This document shows positions 24,213 through 33,935 of a stretch of DNA of 64,000 nucleotides, in pieces. Within the stretch, counting starts at the first letter, position 1, and each line of letters begins with the position of its first letter. Made by a program: the position numbers and the translations under genes. The DNA comes from Membranipora membranacea (lineage: Eukaryota > Bryozoa > Gymnolaemata > Cheilostomatida > Membraniporidae), in assembly GCA_914767715.1 (NCBI GenBank), contig OU612068.1, positions 4,340,001 to 4,404,000 of the forward strand, written 5' to 3'. The notes under the pieces are model-generated. The model worked only from the letters and a program-made list of their open reading frames with translations. It did not search any database and was not told where the DNA came from.

Positions 24213-24398
24213 ATGAATACATCTGTGTGCTCAAAAAGTAACCTGTATGCTCAATGTTATGAAAGAAGAGCAATTGGGCAAGTGCAGCAGCCAGGTCAGG
24301 ACCTACTTGATTTCATGAATCGATGTGAACTTAATTTCTTTGGCACATTATGTAAAACATCTGACCAGGATTATATTGTCTGCCAAATAAAATTCTAA
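24213..24398 (+). pseudogene. gag-like retrotransposon ORF fragment
   Basis: 61 codons: MNTSVCSKSNLYAQCYERRA and onward, containing GQVQQPGQDLLDFMNRCELN, then DQDYIVCQIKF. The pattern R..Q..GQ....F..RC.......D..I..QI resembles the capsid region of Gypsy-type gag proteins. It is isolated with no LTR or protease nearby. A chance ORF is possible. Confidence 0.3.
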
Positions 24399-24694
24399 TT
24401 GAACTAGTTCAGTTTGAAAAAGCGGGTGAGGGTGAGTTGGAATCTGTGATTCTTTATTTATTGCACCTTTGATGCCTGAAAACTATGGGTACTCTATGTT
24501 ACACAATAATCATCGGATACTTATAGGCAACGATATTTTCCTTAAATACACCTTTTGTTTATTTATTTATGCATGGTCTTTATTTCCCATAGACTTTGAT
24601 CGGCAATAATCAAGTATTTTATATTCAACTCACATTCGGTGTCAGCCATTGCCCTGTGATGGTGTTTTTATGACATATCCTGGCACCAATTTAA

Positions 24695-24951
24695 AACTCT
24701 GCACGACTACTGACTATTGATTTAGCTGTCAGTTTTCTGGAAAGTCACATCTTTTCACCCTTCCTTACTGTAATCAGTCTATCAACAACGTCGGATACAG
24801 GCATGCTGATTGTAGTACTAAAGACTCCAAAGATACTCAAAGAAATCACAGAATTATATATGTCACACACTGATAGTGAGAAGATTTCTATCGCTGTCGC
24901 TATTCTAGGCGCTTTTCTAGGCGCTGTGTTACTTCTGGTCTTGCCAATGTG
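24695..24951 (+). CDS. Possible exon with C-terminal membrane anchor (left arm)
   Basis: An open frame without a good ATG start reads through SLSTTSDTGMLIVVLKTPK and ends in a hydrophobic helix (SIAVAILGAFLGAVLLLVLP) before TGA. The right-arm mirror (27,830-27,960, minus) carries a short deletion in the same stretch that shifts the frame. It could be the last exon of a small membrane protein. The opposite strand just downstream also has a coding-like frame, so at most one may be real. Confidence 0.22.
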
Positions 24952-25040
24952 AATATCTCAAGAAAAAATTGGTGACAATTAGATGAAGCCATCAATTCCA
25001 AACATCGTTCTAAAAAATCTTTCTAAACTAACTCAATAAT

Positions 25041-25316
25041 TCACACCTCATACTCGAAACCATGTTCAGCACAAAATTTATTCCACCGTTTATTCCCTCT
25101 CACAGGACACGGGTGTGGACTCATTCCTGATCCAGATCTACTCTTTGACTTGTTGTCTCCAAAAGCTGTCTGAGTTATCATACCACATCTGTATGGAGAG
25201 TGACTCAAACAGTGTGTAGTTGATTTACCATTGACATACACACATATCACACATATTTTATTATGTATAAATGTATTATATTGGTTAATATTCAATGAAA
25301 TGATAAAAAATAACAC
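25041..25316 (-). CDS. Cys-containing small ORF, unknown (left arm)
   Basis: 91 codons on the minus strand. The C-terminal part (HCLSHSPYRCGMITQTAFG, then MSPHPCPVRGNKRWNKFC) has a coding-like, Cys-spaced composition and ends EHGFEYEV. The right-arm mirror (about 27,510-27,690, +) is nearly identical at the start but has an extra A in GGGAATAAAAC that shifts its frame. No domain is recognised. The Leu/Ile/Asn-rich N-terminal part may be intron. Confidence 0.3.
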   Translation of the reverse strand: MLFFIISLNINQYNTFIHNKICVICVYVNGKSTTHCLSHSPYRCGMITQTAFGDNKSKSRSGSGMSPHPCPVRGNKRWNKFCAEHGFEYEV

Positions 25317-25439
25317 AAAAACACACTAGAGTTTAATCAAAACACATAGTAGACAAAAAATAAAAAATCATACAAAAAGTTGGAGGTACAGAGCAATGGC
25401 TAGGTCACTTAGGTCGGAGGGTTTATTTTATCTCAGCGG

Positions 25440-25680
25440 GTCACACCATCAAAGACTTGATTTATAATATAAGTTTCTCGTTTTGATACTTCATTTACTT
25501 TTCTACTCTCATATTTAATCGAAGAGTTTCTATCGGCACTCTTTGGGCCTGTAAAACATTTAGCTTGTAATTTATCCAAGAGGCTTGCACCATCGAAAAC
25601 TTGATTTATAATATAAGTTTCTCGTTTTAATACTTCATTTACTTTTCCACTATCATTTACGATCTTTGATTTCCTTTCAA
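25440..25680 (-). repeat. Inverted partner of the 144-bp array (about 1.6 units)
   Basis: Reverse complement of the same 144-bp unit, running from the shared VTR-stop boundary at 25,440 to about 25,680. It marks the innermost paired part of the large palindrome; arm homology fades beyond it. Confidence 0.8.
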
Positions 25681-26612
25681 TGTATAACTTTCTCCATCTA
25701 AGCTATACTTCACGGGTTTGTGTTCCAAACCCTTTTTGCAGATTTCCAAAAACAGCTCATATATAAAATAATAAGGTTGCAAATAATGATGGAAACAAAA
25801 CTTTATGGTATACTAGCTGCTTTGGAGTTGCTACTCAATAGTAAAGTTATGCTAAGATTATCTATCAACACAGGATAGTTAATGACCACTGTTGAAGATA
25901 AGAAATTATTTGCGGTGGTTATAAGGCTGAGGTTGGATAACATAATGTTGTCCGCCTTAAACTTTCCTGGAATATGTTGCTGTCACCATGCATCTCCCTA
26001 GACAATGGGTGTGATGACCATCCAGCTTGTTCCTGATCTCCAAGGACACTCATACAAGTATACAAGCATACAGGTATTTGGATTCTACCAACCACCATCT
26101 TCAATGTCTAAAATAAAAACATTGTGTCAGTATTGCCTACTAAATTTTAGCTTCTACCACTGAGCCAATTATGATTTGTATCGATACCAAAGATTATAAA
26201 TACTAAGATATGGCACTCCTATCAAACTCAAGTCTTCAGCTGAATAGGCAAACAAGTGTTACGCTTCAATTATAAGCTTTATGATTAGTGGCTTTTAATA
26301 CAATTTCGATAGGAAATACAAAATTTACACAGGTAGCCTGTTTGTTTTTCATGAAAATTATGTATTTCCAAATTTCACTGAAACTTCAAATAAAAAATAT
26401 TTTAGATCTAAACATTTCAGGCATTACAATGATGTAAAAATCAAAATCATGTGATGATTACTAACAAGTGATTTTGAGTTTTGAGGATTTTTTTAAGCAA
26501 TTTTTACAAACTTTAAAGTGTTTTGACACACAAGACTTGCTCAGATAAACTGTTCTCTTTACATCAAAAACTAGTATTTTACATGTCTTAAAGTAGATTT
26601 ATGTGAAAAAAT

Positions 26613-27107
26613 TTGTTTCTAGTTATTTCAGTCTTCAGTCTCCCAAAGAGTGCCGATAGAAACTCTTCGATTAAATATGAAGGTAGAAAAGTAAATGAAG
26701 TATTGCAACGTGAGACTCAAATTATAAATCAAGTCTTTGATGGTGCAAGCCTCTTAGATAAATTACAAGCTAAATGTTTCACAGGCCCAAAGAGTGCCGA
26801 TAGAAGCTCTTCGATTAAATACGAAGGTAGAAAAGTAAATGAAGTATTAAAACGTGAGACTCAAATTATAAATCAAGTCTTTGATGGTGCAAGCCTCTTA
26901 GATAAATTACAAGCTAAATGTTTTACAGGCCCAAAGAGTGCCGATAGAAGCTCTTCGATTAAATACGAAGGTAGAAAAGTAAATGAAGTATTAAAACGTG
27001 AGACTCAAATTATAAATCAAGTCTTTGATGGTGCAAGCCTCTTAGATAAATTACAAGCTAAATGTTTTACAGGCCCAAAGAGTGCCGATAGAAACTCTTC
27101 GATTTAA
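26613..27107 (+). CDS. 48-residue tandem-repeat coding segment in the palindrome loop
   Basis: The frame opens by an acceptor-like TTATTTCAG (about 26,632) and reads three nearly identical 48-residue units, each starting PKSADR(N/S)SSIKYEGRKVNE and ending LLDKLQAKCFTG, with unit starts at 26,643, 26,787 and 26,931 (period exactly 144 bp). A fourth unit (27,075) is cut by an in-frame TAA at about 27,105. In the left arm the shorter, inverted array continues past that point and ends in VFDGVTR and a stop at the palindromic boundary. One Cys and many charged residues per unit suggest a soluble helical repeat. No family is recognised. The period is a multiple of three and the differences are mostly conservative, which supports past translation. 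Confidence 0.4.
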   Translation: MFLVISVFSLPKSADRNSSIKYEGRKVNEVLQRETQIINQVFDGASLLDKLQAKCFTGPKSADRSSSIKYEGRKVNEVLKRETQIINQVFDGASLLDKLQAKCFTGPKSADRSSSIKYEGRKVNEVLKRETQIINQVFDGASLLDKLQAKCFTGPKSADRNSSI

Positions 27108-27310
27108 TATGAGAGAAGAAATGTAAATGAAGTATTAAAACAAGAAACTTATATGATTTGATGGTGCAAGCCTCTTAGATAAATTACAAGCTAAATGTTA
27201 TACAGGCATAAAGAGTGCCGATACTAACTCATTGTTTAAATATGATAGTGGAAAAGTAAATCAAGTCCTAAAACATGAAACTCAAATTATAAATCAAGTC
27301 TTTGAGGGTG
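26643..27310 (+). repeat. 144-bp tandem array (about 4.6 units)
   Basis: Units start at 26,643, 26,787, 26,931 and 27,075, then a shortened unit at about 27,208. The last units contain an 11-bp deletion and degrade. Confidence 0.85.
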
Positions 27311-28174
27311 TGACCCGCTGAGATAAAATAAACCCTCTGACCTAGGTGACCTAGCCAAGGCTCTGTACCTCCAACTTCTTGTATGATTTTTGATTTTTTG
27401 TCTACTATGTGTTTTGATTAAACTCTAGTGTGTTTTTGTGTTATTTTTTATCATTTCATTGAATATTAACCAATAAAATACATTATACATAATAAAATAT
27501 GTATGATATGTGTGTATGTCAATGGTAAACCAACTACACACTGTTTGAGTTACTCTCCATACAGATGTGGTATGATAACTCAGACAGCTTTTGGAGACAA
27601 CAAGTCAATGAGTAGATCTGGATCTGGATCAGGAATGAGTCCACACCCGTGTCCTGTGAGAGGGAATAAAACGGTGGAATAAATTTTGTGCTGAACATGG
27701 TTTCGAGTATGAGGTGTGGATTATTGAGCTAATTTAGAAAGATTTTTTAGAACGATGTTTTGAATTGATCTGGCTTCATCTAATTGTCACCAATTTTTTC
27801 TTGAGATATCACATTGGCAAGACCAGAAGTAACACAGCGCCTAGAAAAGCGCCTAGAATAGCGACAGCGATAGAAATCTATCAGTGTGTGACATAAATAA
27901 TTCTGTGATTTCTTTGAGTATCGTTGGAGTCTTTAGTACTACAATCAGCATGCCTGTATCCGACGTTGTTGATAGACTGATTACAGTAAGGAAGGGTGAA
28001 AAGATGTGACTTTCCAGAAAACTGACAGCTAAATCAATAGTGAGTAGCCGTGCAGAGTTTTAAATTGGTGCCAGGATATGTCATAAAAACACCATCACAG
28101 GGCAATGGCTGACACCGAATGTGAGTTGAATATAAAATACTTGATTATTGCCGATCAAAGTCCATGGCAAATTA

Positions 28175-30699
28175 CCGTGGCCCAGAAAGCCGGATAAAAT
28201 TAAACTTATCTGCTGTAAATTTAATTTAAAAAAGGCCTGAATTGAATTAAACATTTTAGTGAATTTAATCAAACTTTTCTGCATTAAACTTTGCTGCATC
28301 AAACTTTCAAGTTCTGCATCAAACTTTTCGCCTCTTAATCAAACTTTTCTACTCTGAATTAAACTTTTCTATTCTGCATCAAACTTTTCTGTTCTGCATC
28401 AAACTTTTATACTCTGCATCAAACTTTTTGTTCTGCTGCATCAAACTTTTCTACTCTGAATCAAACTTTTCCACTCCACTGATATCAACCACCATATATA
28501 CTATGTATTACTGTATGCAGGTCCTCATTCTACAAATTTGCCTCACAGAATATTTTGCTGCACATTTTGTTAGAAGGAAGATGAAAGATGGGTAACCAGC
28601 TATTTTTGGGCGTTCCCAGTACAAATATTTTATACCATACATGCAGGTCTATTATTTAAGATTTGGTACCATACAGGCTGTTATCCTCAGCTTTATAAAC
28701 TAAAAGTTTTTAAGCAGGGAATTTCAATAATACACAGGTATAAGAAATCAATACATTTATAAATATTTGTTGAATTCCCATAAAGCTTTTACAGCAAATG
28801 GAAAATCCTTACAAGTGGGACCTTTTGTTGTATACAGTCACGATGAAACATCAATTTCATTTGTGGGCCTAACCACTACTCTTATCATTCTTGTTAGTCA
28901 GCGAACAAGCCTAGTTTTTGGGACCAAACTTTAATAGCGACCTTTACTATACTAAGGACAACAGCTTATCACCAGCCCTAGACTGACTGGCTTCAGATCT
29001 TTCTTATACTATACAAAAAGGGAATTTTTATTCCTATCTTACTAATGGTAAAGTCATAAAATTTATTCTTCCACTCATTACCAATAATCGATTTCCATGA
29101 AATTTCTATAGTAACCAATATAACATTTAAAAAAAATGAAGCAATTAATGTATGGACATTGTTTTCTGCTAGCTTGACAATATGAACTCTGCAGCAATCT
29201 AAGTGAGGTCACTACAAATAAATGGGCTTATGGTTTTGCTGGCCACAATCCTCACCCGAAAACCTAATTCATTCTGTTAGCAGAGTCTGACCTAATACCA
29301 CAATTTCAAACAATTTGTCAAACTGTTAATTGATACTGATACAAACATGACAATTCACACCAGTGGGTTGCTGCATAACCACACAGGAGATAATACTACT
29401 TTGATAATATGGACAGGCTAAAATTGCAGTTCAAGAAAACATCCCAATACATTAGGGAAATTTACTGGGAGTTTTCACCTAGGTAATATATACAGATGTA
29501 ATAATAGTATTCCAAGTGGTGCGGAGGTTTTTGCAAGGGCCAGCCTCTACTAGGGTAATTATTTTAGTAAGAGCGGGTGCCATGAAATAGAATTGAATCT
29601 TGTCAGTTGCCAGCTCTTTGTTTTCTATGAGGTTTTATTGCTTTGCATCAGCAGAATGTTATACATTTTTGTGTGCAATCTGACTCATACATACTCAGAC
29701 TCATACATGATAATAGCTTAGCTTCAGCGCATAGCCTAACGAAATTTGTGAAAGGATGGGTCTGAAGAGAATGCGACTTTCTGTCTGTTGAGGCAATCAA
29801 CAATTTCTATGATGATTCACTTTTCACATTTATGTGCTGGACGAGTTTAGAATCCAACATACATGAAGAAATAATAATCTGTCTAGAAAAGCAAACAGAG
29901 GGTCTCCCTGTATAAACCAGTTTAAATAGAGATTTCTGATATCCCTATAGGAGTTTAATTTAGCTAGAGTTTAATTTCGGACTTGGTACTAAATTTCACT
30001 AGTACTAAATTTCGCTAGTAGGCTTACTAGTGAAAATTAAAAAAAAATGTCCTAGTTGGGATACGAACCCAGGGCATAAATCTCCATCCGATTGCAAGGC
30101 AGACACTTAGACAACTACACCACGCTAGCTTGCATGCTTAGGTAAGGTGTATTCCTGTATAATTCTACATTGTTTATGAAACTATGGTGGGTGAGTTTAA
30201 TTTAAGTTACACTAAATTTCGCAACCTAGGCAACAACCAGAAAGCGAATCCTAAATGCCGCGAGAACTAAACTCCTATAGGGTAGCTGTTCGAAATGTTT
30301 GGGAGAAACGTATTGTCCATGCTGTGTGACTGTGGCCTTGATAAAGACATGCCATGCAGTTCTATTGCAAATCATCGATGATGGATTGAAAATAAAGCCT
30401 ATTGACTATGAACTATTGGTAGACTGAGGACCTACATACAGCAATGTATAATATAGGGCGGTTGATATCAATGGAGCGGAAAAGTTTGATTCAGAGTAGA
30501 AAAGTTTGATGCAGAGTAGAAAAGTTTGATGCAGAACAGAAAAGTTTGATGCAGAACAGAAAAGTTTGATGCAGAACAGAAAAGTTTGATGCAGAGAAGT
30601 TTGACTAAATTCAATGAAATGTTTAATTCAATTCAGGCCTTTTTAAATTAAATTCACAGCAGATAAGTTTAGTTTTATCCGGCTTTCTGGGCCACAGAA
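28175..30699. mobile_element. Non-autonomous hAT-like DNA transposon with subrepeat-rich TIRs
   Basis: Ends read CCGTGGCCCAGAAAGCCGG and, inverted, CTGTGGCCCAGAAAGCCGG. Inverted arms of 240-320 bp (28,175-28,493; 30,458-30,699) contain arrays of a unit of about 15 bp, GCATCAAACTTTTCT. It is flanked by near-identical 8-mers GCAAATTA and GCAAATAA (28,167-28,174; 30,700-30,707). The left arm of the large palindrome has the unoccupied site at 24,580-24,587. The interior of about 2 kb shows no transposase. The 8-bp duplication and C(A/C)GTGG-like ends suggest hAT. Confidence 0.7.
30053..30135 (-). repeat. tRNA-derived SINE-like or degenerate tRNA sequence
   Basis: On the minus strand GTGGTGTAGTTGTC matches box A and GGGTTCGTATCCC matches box B, with a CTTGCAATC stretch where an anticodon loop would sit. 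The spacing between boxes is long and the acceptor stem is only partly paired, so this is a tRNA-related SINE or pseudogene inside the hAT-like element rather than a functional tRNA. Confidence 0.45.
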
Positions 30700-30873
30700 G
30701 CAAATAAAGACCATGCATTAATAAATAAACAAAATGTGTATTTATGGAAAATATCGTTGCCTATAAGTATCCGATGATTATTGTGTAACATAGAGTATCC
30801 ATAGTTTTCAGGTATCAAAGGTGCAATAAATAAAGAATCACAGATTCCAACTCACCCTCACCCGTTTTTTCAG

Positions 30874-31091
30874 ACTGAACTAGTCCAATTAGAACAGGAG
30901 TTGCGAGCTGTCCACAACATGTTCATGAAAGGCTACATCAGTAGCGCTCAACTTCGTCAACTTGAACACACCATTGTGAATGAGACACCCACACCCAAGC
31001 CTGAGGTCCTACCTCCATCTACGGGATCTTCGTCTCGTCTCGCTCGCAGATTTGAGAATAGAAACCCCATGATTGTCTCATCAACAAGCCA
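30874..31091 (+). CDS. Internal exon of an unrecognised gene (right arm)
   Basis: Acceptor GTTTTTTCAG, then 72 codons plus two bases, then donor CCA|GTAAGT. The peptide starts TELVQLEQELRAVHNM, a heptad-like helical segment, followed by a Pro/Ser/Arg-rich tail (PTPKPEVLPPSTGSSS). The splice sites on both sides argue for a real exon. Neighbouring exons were not identified; the gene would be transcribed outward from the palindrome centre. I recognise no domain. Confidence 0.4.
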
Positions 31092-31769
31092 GTAAGTCAC
31101 CTTTAGGCATAGTATATCATTAAAAACCAAAAATTATGATGAACTATATTTCTAAGAATAAATATAACCTGGCTGTTCTGAAATTCCTAGCAATCAAATT
31201 GGCTCGGCCATCCACCTTGCTAAAAACAGCCTTTTCGGCCTCACATTGTTGATAAAATGTCACATCACCCAATCACATTTATGAGCCGTTAACAATCAGT
31301 ATCTTGGCAGCTTTCCAACGGTTTATGGAATGTCTATATTTTCTGACTCCCATGTCTCTACCTCAAGATGATAAATATGTTCAGGTTATGATCAGTTTTG
31401 GATTGTAAAGAATATGTTGAACAGGTCATCTCGGTGACCTTCCATAATAATTTGTTCATTATAAATAATTATTATTTGATATTCCAACCTAAATACTGGT
31501 CTATATTCCAAATAAATAAAAACATATAAAATATATATAGATAGTTCAGCAATTTACAATAGCAGTTACTTTACTTTACTCAGAGGTTTATGCAAAAAGT
31601 AGGATGGAGAAGTAGAGAAACACTAACTTTGTTGTAAGTCATTCTTGTCAAATCTCACCTTGTGATTAAGAGTTATCTCTTACCATTCAAAAGGACGACA
31701 ACTCCCAATAACTTTAAAGCTTCAACTGAGTATGTAGTACAGCCCAATGAGAAATAACACTAATAAAAC

Positions 31770-31911
31770 TTAACTAATTGTCTGAGCGCAACTAACGACC
31801 ATGCTAAATAAGTCAATGGTTGACACGATATTCCGGTTGATTCCAAGTCTTTTCAAGCATTGTGTGTCTGAATCCAGGGCCGTGTGTCTTTCAGCAGCAG
31901 CTTGCACATGT
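31770..31911 (-). pseudogene. Mirror of the transmembrane exon with a premature stop
   Basis: Right-arm counterpart of 16,957-17,146. The frame is preserved through the Ala-rich part, but a CAA-to-TAA change ends it after about 46 residues, before most of the membrane helix. Confidence 0.35.
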
Positions 31912-32608
31912 CTAAAAATAATTCATTCAACAAAAGAAAACACATCAGATTAATTTTAATCTGATCTGAAGAATATGTCTTGGCCTAAGGCAACGTTGTG
32001 TAATCAGACAGCAAGACAATCACTAGCAGCTAGAAACCTAGTACTGACGCCATAGAATCCTCTGTCAGGATGCTTTGTCGTTTATGATGTTGATAATTTT
32101 GCTTAACATAATTTCTCCAATGTGTTGGCTCTGATTGGTTGTGTAGAGTCCCTTACCCATCCAATCACAGCCGACACATTTGTTGAACTTCTTTTGTTAC
32201 CTAGTTGTTTACAACAGATATATTTTTTTTATATTTATTGTATTTTTATTGGTAACCAAAGTCATTCGATATGTTTTGCATTGAGTGGCTGAAAATTTTT
32301 TTTTTAAAACAAAAAAAGATCATCAATGAATCTACCTGTTTCAAATATTATGCAATATTGATCTCAGTGTAACTTCAGGTAATTCCTGATCCTCGGCTGG
32401 CTGCGAGACTAATCCAACTATGAACTCTAAGTAATTCTACAAACACATTTATCGTAATGCCTGGAGCATTTGCTTGGTGAAAGTAATAAGCATGATAATA
32501 TTCTTCAACTTCCGATGGTATCAGCTGTATGAATTAAATACCATAATGGTGAGATGGTGAGATTTCATAATTATACTAGAAATGCAGCAATCATAAAAGC
32601 CAAGCATT

Positions 32609-32824
32609 TTGGCTAGCAGCAGAAGTGCTTATGTTGGGTATGACTGTGCTTGGGCCGGAGCTCGAAGTGTTGGAGTAGATGGTGATGGAGCTGGTGATGC
32701 CGGCACTGGTGCTTTTGGTGTCGCCGGGGCTGGAGCAAATGGTGACGGGGCTGGTGGTGCCGGGGCTGATGGTGCTGGTGGTGCCCACTCTAACACGGCT
32801 ATAGCAGGTGAGGAAACATGCCAT
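32609..32824. repeat. 24-bp minisatellite block, right arm (two units shorter)
   Basis: Mirror of 15,891-16,112 with 48 bp (two 24-mers) fewer and scattered substitutions. The Thr/Ser-rich frame (minus strand 32,824-32,591) and the Gly/Ala frame on + remain open. Confidence 0.55.
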
Positions 32825-33935
32825 ATAAAGAAAAAATCTTATTTTTAATGTTAAGATGATTTTTTATATAATCAATATCATACTCATTCAAATTTACCTA
32901 GCAAGGTGCCACTTTAGCAACGTGGCTTTCAAAGATTCATATGTGCAAATGTTCAAATGAAAGATAATGATATTATTTGACTTCACAGGTGGAAGATGCT
33001 TCGAATAGAAGACAGAGCGCAGTAGAGGTTTTTTTACTAACAAGATATTGTAATCAATTATGATAGAATAGGATTTTACTGATAATATGGGTAATTATTT
33101 CACTCTAGAAAGGGTACTTGTTTGTGAAAAGTTATCTGCAACAAAGATACCAACAAAAACCAATTATAAATTACTAGATCCTCTGACTCCAAGAGACAAG
33201 CAGAACTTGAATCACTACTAGGACAATAAACAGAGCATTGCCTCGGTATATTGTTCTCTTTTATATGTATTTTGTTACTATTTTATTATACTAGGTCTTG
33301 TGAACACAAATCGACTTTATCAGCCTTTTTTTTAATTTATCGAGGATCAGGGATAATGGATTTTCTCATATAAAATGAATATAGACAGCAGTTATATACT
33401 TCATGATGGGATAAATCCTAATTGTGATGCAAATATTAGAGAAGTAATGTTTTGAAAACTCCCTGATGGAACCTCATAATACAAAATTTTTGAGGTCATG
33501 AGTTACGTCTAAAATATTAGCCTTGTTAAAAATACTATAACACAGAGGGTTTACGTAAAAGAGAAAATAGTCTGAGCACCCTTCCCCCCCCCCAGGGTCT
33601 TCCCCCTGCCCCCCTTTCCTGTCCAGGGGAGACAATCGCACCTTCACCTTAATTATCTTAGGTCACTTATTTAATCTAGAAATGGCAATATAAAATTAGC
33701 TTCAGATACAATTTCTCTAAACCAAGTGCCGATATGAAAATTGGTTTTTTGGTCAATGATTAATTTAACCCTATCCTTCAACTTTAACTGCTAAATCGAC
33801 TCATCAAAACATATAAGCTTGCAGACCATGACTTATGTAAGGAATATAAATGCTGTGAGATAATCTAAAAAAAGGTATTTATAATTACTGAACATGTACT
33901 TAGTTTTCTTAAAACTATGTCAGGTCTTGGTATTT

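Larger units (their letters stand above)
24402..25440. repeat. Inner palindrome arm, left
   Basis: Pairs with 27,310-28,166 (adjacent to the hAT-like insertion) and 30,708-30,893 beyond it. Homology is high with small indels. Confidence 0.8.
310..25670. repeat. Left arm of giant imperfect inverted repeat
   Basis: Reverse-complement homology to 27,080-49,320, traced through all 14 exons, most introns, the 3' flank (for example 15,870-16,150 against 32,590-32,840; 17,500-17,750 against 31,115-31,370) and the inner block 24,402-25,670. It is interrupted by left-only pieces: about 841-1441, 1732-2244, 2507-5027, most of 6130-7020, 17,765-19,257 and 19,455-24,402. Confidence 0.85.

Noticed and set aside
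26643-27310. Regular direct repeats suggesting a CRISPR array
   Set aside because: The 144-bp units are contiguous with no unique spacers and keep a reading frame; the genome is eukaryotic.
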